The translations under genes were made by a program, and so were the position numbers. A stretch of 14,571 nt of DNA from an uncultured Gammaproteobacteria bacterium (lineage in GTDB: Bacteria; Pseudomonadota; Gammaproteobacteria; SZUA-140): contig CALZIG010000273.1 of NCBI GenBank assembly GCA_945787585.1, positions 1 to 14,571 on the forward strand. The letters are read 5' to 3'. A model generated the notes under the pieces. That model was not told the DNA's origin. It worked only from the letters and a program-made list of their open reading frames with translations, and ran no database searches. This document shows, piece after piece, positions 1 through 6,674 of the stretch (the first letter of the stretch is position 1; each line of letters begins with the position of its first letter).

Positions 1-97
1 GCCAGCAGACTCTGTGAAATGGGACGCCATGATGATACGGTTAACTAACGACGCAACCTTTACCCCACTGGATTCGCGAGGCTATGATGCGCTATGA
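1..97 (+). CDS. C-terminal fragment of an unidentified protein
   Basis: One frame, read from base 2, is open from the window edge to a TGA at 95-97. It encodes about 31 residues ending in [12 protein letters not shown]. The stop overlaps the fumarase start in an ATGA arrangement (ATG 94-96, TGA 95-97), a common layout for translationally coupled operon partners and the main reason to treat the frame as real. The other two plus frames stop within the first 50 bases. Too little is visible to name the protein. The inference is that it is the upstream operon partner of the fumarase. Confidence 0.6.
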   Translation, partial: PADSVKWDAMMIRLTNDATFTPLDSRGYDAL

Positions 98-1710
98 ATG
101 AGTTTCACTACACAGATCCGCTCCCGCTGGGCAAAGACAGTACTGAGTATCGCCTGCTCTCCAGTGACTTTGTCTCGACAGGGACCTTCGAAAATCAGCC
201 GATACTCAAGATAGATAAAGAAGCACTCACGCTGCTCACCTCAAGTGCGATTCACGACATCTCGCATCTCTATCGCAGCAGTCACCTGCAACAACTACGC
301 GATATACTCGATGATAAAAACGCATCGAAAAATGACAAATTCGTTGCCATGGAGCTACTGCGTAACGCAAACATATCTGCCGGCATGGTATTGCCGGGCT
401 GTCAGGACACCGGCACCGCCATCATCATCGGGAAAAAAGGCCAGCAGGTCTGGACCGGCAGTAACGATCGCGAAGCGATTTCACGCGGCGTTTATCGTGC
501 TTATCAAAATGACAACCTGCGCTATTCGCAGATGGCGCCGCTCACATTCTTCGACGAGAAAAACACCGGCACTAACCTGCCGGCACAGATCGATATCGAT
601 GCCGTTGAAGGGGGTAGCTACAAGTTTTTATTTATCACCAAGGGCGGTGGTTCAGCCAATAAGACCTTCCTGTTTCAGGAGACCAGGGCACTGCTCAATC
701 CAGCAAGCCTTAACGCCTTTCTCGGCGAAAAATTAAAGATGCTGGGCACCTCGGCCTGCCCGCCGTACCACCTCGCCATTGTCGTCGGTGGCACCTCCGC
801 GGAGGCCAACCTGAAGATGGTCAAACTCGCCTCAGCCCACTATCTCGACACCCTGCCTAATAAAGGAAATGAGTATGGCCAGGCATTTCGCGACACTGAA
901 CTGGAACGACAGGTGCTTAAACTGACGCGCGATCTCGGCATCGGTGCGCAGTTCGGCGGTCAATATTTTGCTCACGATGTGCGCGTAATACGTCTGCCAC
1001 GCCATGGTGCCTCGTGCCCGGTGGGCATTGGTGTTTCCTGTTCAGCAGACCGCAATATTCTCGGCCGCATCGACCGCGACGGCGTATGGCTGGAACAGTT
1101 AGAACGTGATCCCGCGCGCTTTCTACCGACTATCACGGATGACTCACTGTCTGATGAAGTGGTCCATATTAACCTCAACCAGCGGATGGAACAGATCCGT
1201 GCAACATTATCGCAATACCCAATCAGAACCCGCCTCGCGCTCAGCGGCTCTATTATCGTAGCGCGCGATATCGCTCACGCGAAAATAAAAGCGCGCCTCG
1301 ATAGCGGCGAAGCGATCCCCGATTATTTTAAAGACCATATTATCTACTACGCCGGGCCGGCCAAGACGCCTGACGGCTACCCATCAGGTTCGTTCGGGCC
1401 AACCACTGCGGGCCGTATGGATAGTTATGTGGCCGCTTTCCAACAACACGGTGCTTCACTGGTGATGCTGGCCAAAGGTAACCGCAGCCGCGCAGTGACA
1501 GAGTCCTGCAAAAAGCACGGCGGCTTTTATCTTGGATCAATAGGGGGGGCTGCTGCAGGCCTGGCACAGGAGTGTATTCGCAAAGTCGAAGTGATCGACT
1601 ATGCAGAACTCGGTATGGAAGCAGTACATCGCATCGAAGTTGAAAACTTTCCCGCGTTCATTGTGATTGATGACAAGGGTAAAGATTTTTTTGCTGAGCT
1701 AGGTATTTAA
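94..1710 (+). CDS. fumA: Class I fumarate hydratase (FumA/FumB type, iron-sulfur)
   Basis: Catalyses reversible hydration of fumarate to (S)-malate in the TCA cycle, in the cytoplasm, using an oxygen-sensitive [4Fe-4S] cluster. The 538-residue length is close to the roughly 548 residues of E. coli FumA. The three cluster cysteines are present: C103 in [10 protein letters not shown]222 in TSACPPYH and C316 in GVSCSADRN, matching C105, C224 and C318 of E. coli FumA with a constant offset of two. The C-terminal part has the single-polypeptide fumarase beta region ([19 protein letters not shown] near residue 419, then [15 protein letters not shown] near 475). The ATG at 94 has GAGG at 78-81 upstream and overlaps the stop of the preceding frame. 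It converges with the LysR gene 22 bases downstream. No other TCA gene is in view, so the symbol rests on family resemblance and could equally be fumB. Confidence 0.96.
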   Translation: MNEFHYTDPLPLGKDSTEYRLLSSDFVSTGTFENQPILKIDKEALTLLTSSAIHDISHLYRSSHLQQLRDILDDKNASKNDKFVAMELLRNANISAGMVLPGCQDTGTAIIIGKKGQQVWTGSNDREAISRGVYRAYQNDNLRYSQMAPLTFFDEKNTGTNLPAQIDIDAVEGGSYKFLFITKGGGSANKTFLFQETRALLNPASLNAFLGEKLKMLGTSACPPYHLAIVVGGTSAEANLKMVKLASAHYLDTLPNKGNEYGQAFRDTELERQVLKLTRDLGIGAQFGGQYFAHDVRVIRLPRHGASCPVGIGVSCSADRNILGRIDRDGVWLEQLERDPARFLPTITDDSLSDEVVHINLNQRMEQIRATLSQYPIRTRLALSGSIIVARDIAHAKIKARLDSGEAIPDYFKDHIIYYAGPAKTPDGYPSGSFGPTTAGRMDSYVAAFQQHGASLVMLAKGNRSRAVTESCKKHGGFYLGSIGGAAAGLAQECIRKVEVIDYAELGMEAVHRIEVENFPAFIVIDDKGKDFFAELGI

Positions 1711-1732
1711 CCGCTAAAAAACAGTGGCTACA

Positions 1733-1753
1733 TTACCGGTCCAGTACTGGTAA
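1733..1753 (+). terminator. Weak hairpin at the convergent fumarase/LysR ends
   Basis: TTACCGGT (1733-1740) pairs with ACTGGTAA (1746-1753) around a five-base loop. One pair is G-U on the plus strand and A-C on the minus strand, so the fold suits the fumarase transcript better. The hairpin starts exactly at the LysR stop codon. No T tract follows, so it may only protect the 3' end or reduce read-through rather than act as a proper intrinsic terminator. Confidence 0.25.
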
Positions 1754-2668
1754 CGATTGCAGCGTTAACTCCCGCCCTTCATTCAACATATATTCTAAAA
1801 AGACCTGCGCTACCATCGAGAGCTGTTTACCCTTCGGATAACAGAGATACCACTGATCTTCAATCGGAAAGCCCTGCACATCCAGCACGACCAACTCACC
1901 CGCCTGTAATTCATGCGTCAATGCATAGACAGACAACATCGAGATCCCCAATCCACCAATCACCGCCTGCTTGACTGCCTCATTACTCCCCAGCTCCATG
2001 CTGCCTTTAAAACAGAAGTCGCGATTTTTAAGCAGTCGACTGATCGAGCCATAAGTACCACAGCCTGGCTCACGCATAATAAAGTTCTCCTGCTCCAACG
2101 CCTTCACAGGGATATCTCGTTCATTAGCCAACGGATGCGAAGGGGGCGCAAGGACCACCACGGGGTTGGCCAAAAAGGGGATGCGGTGAATTTCTGCCCC
2201 CGTTGGGGCCTGGCCGACAATATAAATATCATCGAGATTCTGCTCAAGCCGCTCAAGCACACGCTCCCGGTTGATCACCTCAAGCGCGACATTAATGCCG
2301 GGATATTTTTTACAAAAAGAGCCCAAGATCCTCGGCGCAAAATATTCTGCGGTCGTGACGCCTGCAATACGTAAGTTCCCCTGTTTGATGCCCTGCATAT
2401 CAGAGATCGTCATCTGGAAATCTGCCAGGCTATCAAATACCGATTTACAGGTCTTAAGTAGCTCTTCACCCACTTCTGTTAAATAAATTTTCTTGCCAAT
2501 CTGGTTATAAAGCGGCAATCCAACAATCCCAGTAAGCTTTTTAACCTGCATTGAGAGCGTCGGCTGAGTGAGGTGAAGCTCCTCTGCCGCCACCGTAAAT
2601 GAACTATTTCTTGCAATTGCTTCAAAGACTTGCAGCTGGCGGAAGGTTGCATTTCTAATTCTGATCAT
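1733..2668 (-). CDS. LysR-family transcriptional regulator, CbbR-like
   Basis: A 311-residue DNA-binding regulator of normal LysR length. Residues 6-65 form the winged helix-turn-helix: FRQLQVFEAIARNSSF, then AAEELHLTQPTLSMQVKKL, then GKKIYLTEVGEELL. From about residue 92 there is a two-lobed effector-binding domain. The stretches REPGCGTYGSISRLL (near 197) and MELGSNEAVKQAVIGGLGIS (near 223) are those I associate with CbbR, the activator of RuBisCO and Calvin-cycle operons. It lacks the redox cysteine pair context of OxyR. No carbon-fixation gene is in this window, so its target is unknown and another CbbR-like paralogue is possible. The ATG at 2668 lacks a strong ribosome-binding site. LysR genes usually repress themselves and regulate a divergent neighbour. 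Here the nearest divergent unit is the small-RNA candidate at about 2753-2862. Confidence 0.9.
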   Translation of the reverse strand: MIRIRNATFRQLQVFEAIARNSSFTVAAEELHLTQPTLSMQVKKLTGIVGLPLYNQIGKKIYLTEVGEELLKTCKSVFDSLADFQMTISDMQGIKQGNLRIAGVTTAEYFAPRILGSFCKKYPGINVALEVINRERVLERLEQNLDDIYIVGQAPTGAEIHRIPFLANPVVVLAPPSHPLANERDIPVKALEQENFIMREPGCGTYGSISRLLKNRDFCFKGSMELGSNEAVKQAVIGGLGISMLSVYALTHELQAGELVVLDVQGFPIEDQWYLCYPKGKQLSMVAQVFLEYMLNEGRELTLQSLPVLDR

Positions 2669-2704
2669 AATTCATTACCGTATTATTGTGTTTAGTCGAT
2701 GGAT

Positions 2705-2712
2705 AGTATAAT
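2705..2712. promoter_or_regulatory. Overlapping divergent -10 elements upstream of the LysR gene
   Basis: A perfect TATAAT lies on the plus strand at 2707-2712. On the minus strand TATACT lies at 2710-2705, 37 bases upstream of the LysR start. Neither has a convincing -35 at 17 bases, so these are sequence matches inside a very AT-rich stretch. The minus-strand box could drive the LysR gene. The plus-strand box is an alternative start for the small-RNA candidate. Confidence 0.3.
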
Positions 2713-2717
2713 TTTTT

Positions 2718-2746
2718 TTGATTATCGTTTATATAAAAAATATACC
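2718..2746 (+). promoter_or_regulatory. Candidate sigma-70 promoter for the small RNA
   Basis: TTGATT at 2718-2723 and TATACC at 2741-2746 are separated by exactly 17 bases, each matching the consensus at four of six positions. The predicted start is around 2753-2754, seven or eight bases before the first stem of the small-RNA candidate. The surrounding DNA is AT-rich, which raises the chance of accidental matches. Confidence 0.45.
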
Positions 2747-2752
2747 ATACTT

Positions 2753-2862
2753 CACTCGTTGGTTTAATCCCCTCCCCCCTCATAAAGGGATTAAGCCATC
2801 TTTCTAGCGCACATGGGGCTGCTCCCCCTCCTTTCTGCAACCCATGTGCGCATCTTTTTTAT
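2753..2862 (+). ncRNA. Candidate small regulatory RNA with two C-rich-loop hairpins
   Basis: About 105-110 nt. Hairpin A is an 11-bp stem, 2761-2771 with 2787-2797 (GGTTTAATCCC and GGGATTAAGCC, one G-U pair), plus a flanking U-A pair, closing a 15-base loop with CTCCCCCCTC. Hairpin B is a perfect 11-bp stem, 2807-2817 with 2841-2851 (GCGCACATGGG and CCCATGTGCGC). Its 23-base loop contains CTCCCCCTCC followed by TTTC, and is followed by a six-T run at 2855-2860. Only nine bases separate the stems. The G-U pair becomes A-C on the other strand, so the plus strand is the likely transcript. A spaced promoter lies just upstream. The C-rich loops could pair with Shine-Dalgarno sequences, as C-rich loops do in several bacterial small RNAs. 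I do not recognise the family. An attenuator or plain terminator is the alternative, but no plus-strand gene ends upstream. Confidence 0.6.
2807..2860 (+). terminator. Rho-independent terminator (hairpin B of the small RNA)
   Basis: A perfect 11-bp GC-rich stem (2807-2817 with 2841-2851) is followed by ATC and six T residues, then further T-rich sequence to 2870. This is the strongest intrinsic terminator in the window. It sits about 470 bases before the helicase start and about 140 bases beyond the divergent LysR start. It therefore ends a transcript that begins inside this gap. Confidence 0.7.
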
Positions 2863-3100
2863 TATATTTTTCATACTAATACAGGCATTAATAAGAATAA
2901 TTAATGCTTCAAGCATGCTATCCATAATGCGTAAACCCTACTCAGATTAACACTCACTACAAAGCTTACCTTTATCTATAGAAAACATAATAAATCTTCA
3001 TTATTGCTTATAGTAGAATAAATGCACAATTTATTCATTATCTAAGCTTCGCCCCATACCGCTTTCCTCGAACGTCCATAGTAACCATCTGGTTTATACG
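2863..3100. other. AT-rich non-coding stretch with short inverted repeats
   Basis: No credible coding frame is visible here. Two perfect 8-bp inverted repeats stand out: GCATTAAT/ATTAATGC (2885-2892, 2900-2907) around seven bases, and GAATAAAT/ATTTATTC (3016-3023, 3029-3036) around five bases. A palindrome AGCATGCT lies at 2912-2919. The arms are AT-rich and lack T tracts, so protein-binding sites are more plausible than terminators. Their role is unknown. Confidence 0.4.
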
Positions 3101-3106
3101 TTATAT

Positions 3107-3136
3107 TTGCGGTCATGACCCTACTTCAGTTATAAT
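3107..3136 (+). promoter_or_regulatory. Candidate promoter for the DEAD-box helicase
   Basis: A perfect TATAAT at 3131-3136 is preceded by TTGCGG at 3107-3112, 18 bases away (three of six matches to TTGACA). A start near 3143 would give the helicase a leader of about 185 bases. Long leaders are known for cold-responsive helicase genes. A perfect 10-bp palindrome GGTCATGACC (3111-3120) lies inside the spacer and overlaps the -35, a good place for a repressor. Confidence 0.45.
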
Positions 3137-3220
3137 TCGTCCACTTCTTCTGGGCGCCTTGTGGTCATACGCCATCTACTACACATGCTAGTACACAGAA
3201 TAAGAAGCACTGCGGCCACT

Positions 3221-3301
3221 CACCGAGTTGAATCGCAGCGCACACCGAACTGAATAATCAGATCACCCCGCCTCAGACCGCACCGAATAAAAATTTTGGT
3301 G
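3221..3301 (+). promoter_or_regulatory. Helicase 5' leader with CACCGA repeats and hairpin before the RBS
   Basis: CACCGAGTTGAAT (3221-3233) and CACCGAACTGAAT (3243-3255) differ at two positions and start 22 bases apart. A third copy, CACCGAA (3281-3287), pairs with TTTGGTG (3295-3301) in a 7-bp stem with one G-U pair and loop TAAAAAT. That hairpin ends ten bases before the Shine-Dalgarno TAGGAG (3311-3316). The earlier copies could compete for the same TTTGGTG, so the leader may switch between folds. This is inference from sequence alone. Confidence 0.35.
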
Positions 3302-3327
3302 GGCGCGCTTTAGGAGCAAACTAATAG

Positions 3328-4839
3328 ATGTCGTTTAATACCCTCGGCCTTAAGGCTGAATTACTTCGTGCGATCAAAGCACAAGGTTACACCACCCCAA
3401 CCCCCGTTCAAGCCCAGGCAATCCCCGCGATACTTAAAGGCGGCGACATGCTTGCAGGCGCGCAGACAGGCACCGGCAAGACAGCCGCATTTACCCTGCC
3501 GATGTTGCAACGCCTTTCAGAAGCGAGCACAGAGACAACTAGCAAACGCAAGCGCCCTGTACGCGCCCTGGTATTAACACCAACGCGCGAACTTGCTGCC
3601 CAGGTCGCTGAGAGCACACAAAATTACGGCCAGCATCTGTCACTCAAATCTACCGTGGTGTTTGGCGGTGTGAACATCAAACCACAGATCGACAAACTGC
3701 GTCAGGGCGTCGACATCATCGTCGCTACCCCTGGCCGCTTGCTCGACCACGCCACACAGAAAACGGTTGATCTGTCTCAGGTTGAAATCCTGGTACTGGA
3801 TGAAGCCGACCGTATGCTCGACATGGGCTTCATCAACGATATTAAAAAGATTCTGGCGCTGCTGCCCGCAAAACGCCAGAATCTGTTGTTTTCTGCCACC
3901 TACTCCAGTGAGATCAAACGACTGGCACAACAACTGCTCCACGAGCCAACACTGATTGAAGTCGCGCGCCAAAACACCGCGACCGAGACCGTAACACAAC
4001 TTGTTCACCCGGTGGATCGTGCGCGTAAACGTGAACTGCTGACACATATTATTAAAGCTGGCGAATGGAAACAGGTACTTGTTTTCACCCGCACCAAACA
4101 CAGCGCCAATCGCCTTAGCAAACAGCTCGAAGAGAGTGGCATTACCGCCACGGCTATTCACGGCAACAAGAGTCAGGCGCAACGCACCAAGGCGCTGAAG
4201 TCTTTTAAAGCAAACGACATCCGAGTAATGGTCGCGACCGATATTGCGGCACGTGGACTCGATATCGATCAGCTGCCACATGTGGTTAACTTCGAACTCC
4301 CTAATGTTGCGGAAGACTACGTTCATCGTATCGGACGCACCGGGCGTGCGGGCAACGAAGGTGAGGCTGTTTCACTGGTCTGTGTGGACGAATTAAAACT
4401 GCTCAGCGGCATTGAAAAACTGATTAATCGCGAGATCTCAAAAGAGATCATTGCAGGCTTTGCGCCCGATCCAAGCATTAAGGCCGAAGCGATCCCTAAC
4501 GGACGCAATAATACCGGCGGCAAACAACAGGGACGTCGTCCAACACAGGCGCGCCCACGTAACGCGGCGCCGAAGCAGCGCAACCAGTCGCAACGTAAAC
4601 AACCACAACGCGGCAAGAACGATAACAGCGGCAGAAGCCGAGTCAGCAGCCCTTCTGACAAAAACGTTCAGATATACCAGGCGAGCGATGGCCTCGGCAT
4701 TCAGGTCGATCCACCGCGTACTAGCTCCGAGGTCAACGGTAATAGCATTCACTATCAGCCGAAGGAAACCCGCCGTCCGGAACAACGCAAGTCGGTTAAT
4801 AAAAAGACGCGTGAAGTGCCTTCACTCTTTGGTGGCTAA
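3328..4839 (+). CDS. rhlE: DEAD-box ATP-dependent RNA helicase, RhlE-like
   Basis: Unwinds RNA duplexes with ATP, probably in ribosome assembly or RNA turnover, in the cytoplasm. All core motifs are present in order: Q motif (F3, then PTPVQ near 24-28), motif I AQTGTGKT (45-52), Ia PTRELA (85-90), Ib TPGRL (134-138), II DEAD (158-161), III SAT (189-191), motif [11 protein letters not shown] (303-312) and [10 protein letters not shown] (333-340). Residues from about 390 to 503 form a low-complexity tail rich in Q, N, R, K and P, typical of RhlE-type proteins and a likely RNA-binding region. TAGGAG at 3311-3316 lies 11 bases before the ATG, and a TAG immediately precedes the start. ybiT follows after 53 bases on the same strand. 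RhlE is the best subfamily guess; other single-core DEAD helicases are possible. Confidence 0.93.
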   Translation: MSFNTLGLKAELLRAIKAQGYTTPTPVQAQAIPAILKGGDMLAGAQTGTGKTAAFTLPMLQRLSEASTETTSKRKRPVRALVLTPTRELAAQVAESTQNYGQHLSLKSTVVFGGVNIKPQIDKLRQGVDIIVATPGRLLDHATQKTVDLSQVEILVLDEADRMLDMGFINDIKKILALLPAKRQNLLFSATYSSEIKRLAQQLLHEPTLIEVARQNTATETVTQLVHPVDRARKRELLTHIIKAGEWKQVLVFTRTKHSANRLSKQLEESGITATAIHGNKSQAQRTKALKSFKANDIRVMVATDIAARGLDIDQLPHVVNFELPNVAEDYVHRIGRTGRAGNEGEAVSLVCVDELKLLSGIEKLINREISKEIIAGFAPDPSIKAEAIPNGRNNTGGKQQGRRPTQARPRNAAPKQRNQSQRKQPQRGKNDNSGRSRVSSPSDKNVQIYQASDGLGIQVDPPRTSSEVNGNSIHYQPKETRRPEQRKSVNKKTREVPSLFGG

Positions 4840-4892
4840 TCCGTGATTACAATTTTTATAACCGATACACATCAATATCAGGAACTACGCTC

Positions 4893-6509
4893 GTGCTGAC
4901 AACTGCTAATATCACCATGCAATTTGGAGCGAAACCGCTCTTTGAGGATATCTCCGTCAAGTTTAGTGGTAATAACCGCTACGGCCTGATTGGTGCTAAT
5001 GGTTGCGGCAAATCAACGCTGATGAAAATCCTCGGCGGCGATCTGGAGCCGACTGCTGGCAATGTCATGATCGATGTCAATAATCGTGTCGGTAAACTGC
5101 GCCAGGATCAGTTTGCCTTCGAAGAATATAGCGTGCTTGATACTGTCATCATGGGGCATGCTGAGCTATGGGAAGTTAAACAGGAACGTGATCGCATCTA
5201 TAGCCTGCCTGAAATGTCGGAAGATGAAGGAATGAAGGTTGCCGATCTCGAAGTTGAGTTTGGTGAAATGGATGGCTACACCGCCGAATCCCGTGCAGGT
5301 GAACTACTGCTCGGTCTTGAAATTCCACTGGAGCAACACAACGGCCTGATGAGTGCCGTCGCCCCCGGCTGGAAGCTGCGTGTATTACTAGCGCAGGCGC
5401 TGTTTTCCAATCCAGATATCTTGCTACTTGATGAGCCGACCAATAACCTCGATATCAACACCATTCGCTGGCTCGAAAACATCCTTAACCAACGCAACTG
5501 CACCATGATCATCATCTCGCATGATCGCCACTTTCTTAACAGTGTCTGCACCCACATGGCCGACCTCGACTTTTGTGAACTGCGTATCTATCCAGGTAAC
5601 TACGACGAGTACATGACCGCTGCGACTCAGGTGCGTGAAAGACAATATGCAGATAATGCTAAAAAGAAAGCGCAGATTGCCGAACTGCAGACCTTTGTTA
5701 GCCGCTTTTCGGCCAATGCATCCAAGGCTAAACAGGCGACCTCTCGTGCCAAGCAAATCGACAAAATTAAACTCGATGAGATCAAACCTTCAAGCCGGGT
5801 CTCACCTTTCATCCGTTTTGATCAGGAGAAGAAACTGCATCGACTGGCACTAGAGGTTACTGAACTCGCCAAATCATTTGATGACAAACCGCTGTTCGAG
5901 CACCTAAACCTGATGGTTGAAGTCGGTGAACGCATCGCCGTTATCGGCCCTAACGGTATCGGGAAAACGACCCTGCTACGTAGCCTTGTCGGCGATCTAG
6001 AGCCGACCCACGGTAACGTCAAATGGTCTGAAAATGCCAGCATCGGTTACTTTTCACAGGACCATGCCCATGACTTCGAACAGGACATGAACCTGTTCGA
6101 CTGGATGAGTCGCTGGGGAAAGCCCGGTGATGATGAACAGACCATCCGAGGCACACTTGGCCGCCTGCTGTTCTCTCGCGATGAATGCGAAAAGTCAGTC
6201 AAGGTGATCTCTGGTGGAGAACAGGGTCGTATGCTGTTTGGTAAGATCATGCAGCAGAAACCCAACATCATGTTGATGGACGAGCCGACCAACCATTTAG
6301 ATATGGAGTCAATTGAGGCACTCAACCTCGCGCTGGATAACTATCCCGGTACCTTGATTTTCGTCAGTCATGATCGTGAATTCGTCTCATCACTGGCGAC
6401 ACGCATCATCGAGTTGACACCGGATGGCCTGGTCGATTACCACGGCACTTATGATGAGTACCTGCGTAGCCAGGGGATTGAAGAGGCCAAGCAGCAGGCG
6501 GCGAGTTAG
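4893..6509 (+). CDS. ybiT: ABC-F family ATPase YbiT
   Basis: A soluble twin-ATPase protein of the ABC-F family, whose members bind the ribosomal E site and modulate translation. It is not a transporter: there are no membrane segments. Domain 1 has Walker A GANGCGKS (34-41), Walker B with DEPTNNLD (180-187) and SHDRHF (209-214). Domain 2 has Walker A GPNGIGKT (352-359), signature SGGEQGR (440-446), DEPTNHLD (463-470) and SHDREF (492-497). The charged inter-domain linker lies around 240-310. The first signature is replaced by AVAPGWKLR, which is also what E. coli YbiT has (EVAPGWKLR), and this identifies the subfamily. At 538 residues it is close to the E. coli protein (530). The start is GTG, preceded by AGGA at 4880-4883 with nine bases of spacing. 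A TATAAC box at 4857-4862 could give it some independent transcription. Confidence 0.95.
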   Translation: MLTTANITMQFGAKPLFEDISVKFSGNNRYGLIGANGCGKSTLMKILGGDLEPTAGNVMIDVNNRVGKLRQDQFAFEEYSVLDTVIMGHAELWEVKQERDRIYSLPEMSEDEGMKVADLEVEFGEMDGYTAESRAGELLLGLEIPLEQHNGLMSAVAPGWKLRVLLAQALFSNPDILLLDEPTNNLDINTIRWLENILNQRNCTMIIISHDRHFLNSVCTHMADLDFCELRIYPGNYDEYMTAATQVRERQYADNAKKKAQIAELQTFVSRFSANASKAKQATSRAKQIDKIKLDEIKPSSRVSPFIRFDQEKKLHRLALEVTELAKSFDDKPLFEHLNLMVEVGERIAVIGPNGIGKTTLLRSLVGDLEPTHGNVKWSENASIGYFSQDHAHDFEQDMNLFDWMSRWGKPGDDEQTIRGTLGRLLFSRDECEKSVKVISGGEQGRMLFGKIMQQKPNIMLMDEPTNHLDMESIEALNLALDNYPGTLIFVSHDREFVSSLATRIIELTPDGLVDYHGTYDEYLRSQGIEEAKQQAAS

Positions 6510-6532
6510 CCTCATCCCACCCGCCATAAACC

Positions 6533-6560
6533 GGGTTTCCACGCGCCTGCGTGGGAACCC
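6533..6560. repeat. REP-like palindrome (TTCCCACGC type)
   Basis: GGGTTTCCACGC (6533-6544) and GCGTGGGAACCC (6549-6560) form a 12-bp stem with one U-G pair and a GCCT loop, 23 bases after the ybiT stop. No T tract follows. A core close to TTCCCACGC/GCGTGGGAA resembles dispersed intergenic palindromes I recall from many gammaproteobacterial genomes, where REP elements are mobilised by RAYT transposases. Only one copy is in this window, so repetition cannot be shown here. It may also shield the 3' end of the helicase-ybiT transcript. Confidence 0.5.
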
Positions 6561-6638
6561 ATTCAGCGTTCAGAAAACCACCTGCCATTCGCAAGCATGT
6601 CGCATAAAAAATGCCGCACAGCAAAACCATACTATTGG

Positions 6639-6674
6639 TTGACACCGCCGCTGTCTCGGTGACAATAGGACATT
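6639..6674 (+). promoter_or_regulatory. Candidate promoter and short leader of the YgjP-type gene
   Basis: A consensus -35 TTGACA (6639-6644) is followed after 16 bases by GACAAT (6661-6666, four of six). Transcription would then start within a few bases of the ATG at 6675, leaving almost no leader. AGGA (6667-6670) lies only four bases from the ATG, closer than usual. TTGACACCG (6639-6647) and CGGTGACAA (6657-6665) form an imperfect inverted repeat spanning the whole promoter, a possible operator. Confidence 0.35.

Noticed and set aside
2655..2840. A 61-residue minus-strand frame overlapping the LysR start and the small-RNA region.
   Set aside because: It crosses the terminator hairpin and the LysR start in another frame, and shows no recognisable motif or start signal.
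2813..2950. A 45-codon plus-strand frame starting in hairpin B, with a hydrophobic stretch (RIFFIIFFILIQALIRII).
   Set aside because: The ATG is buried in the perfect stem and has no ribosome-binding site. The frame runs across the T tract, and the hydrophobic character is what AT-rich DNA gives by chance.
3640..4326. A long 228-residue minus-strand frame inside the helicase gene.
   Set aside because: It is antisense to a helicase with every motif intact; such frames arise from codon bias, and the translation has no domain pattern.
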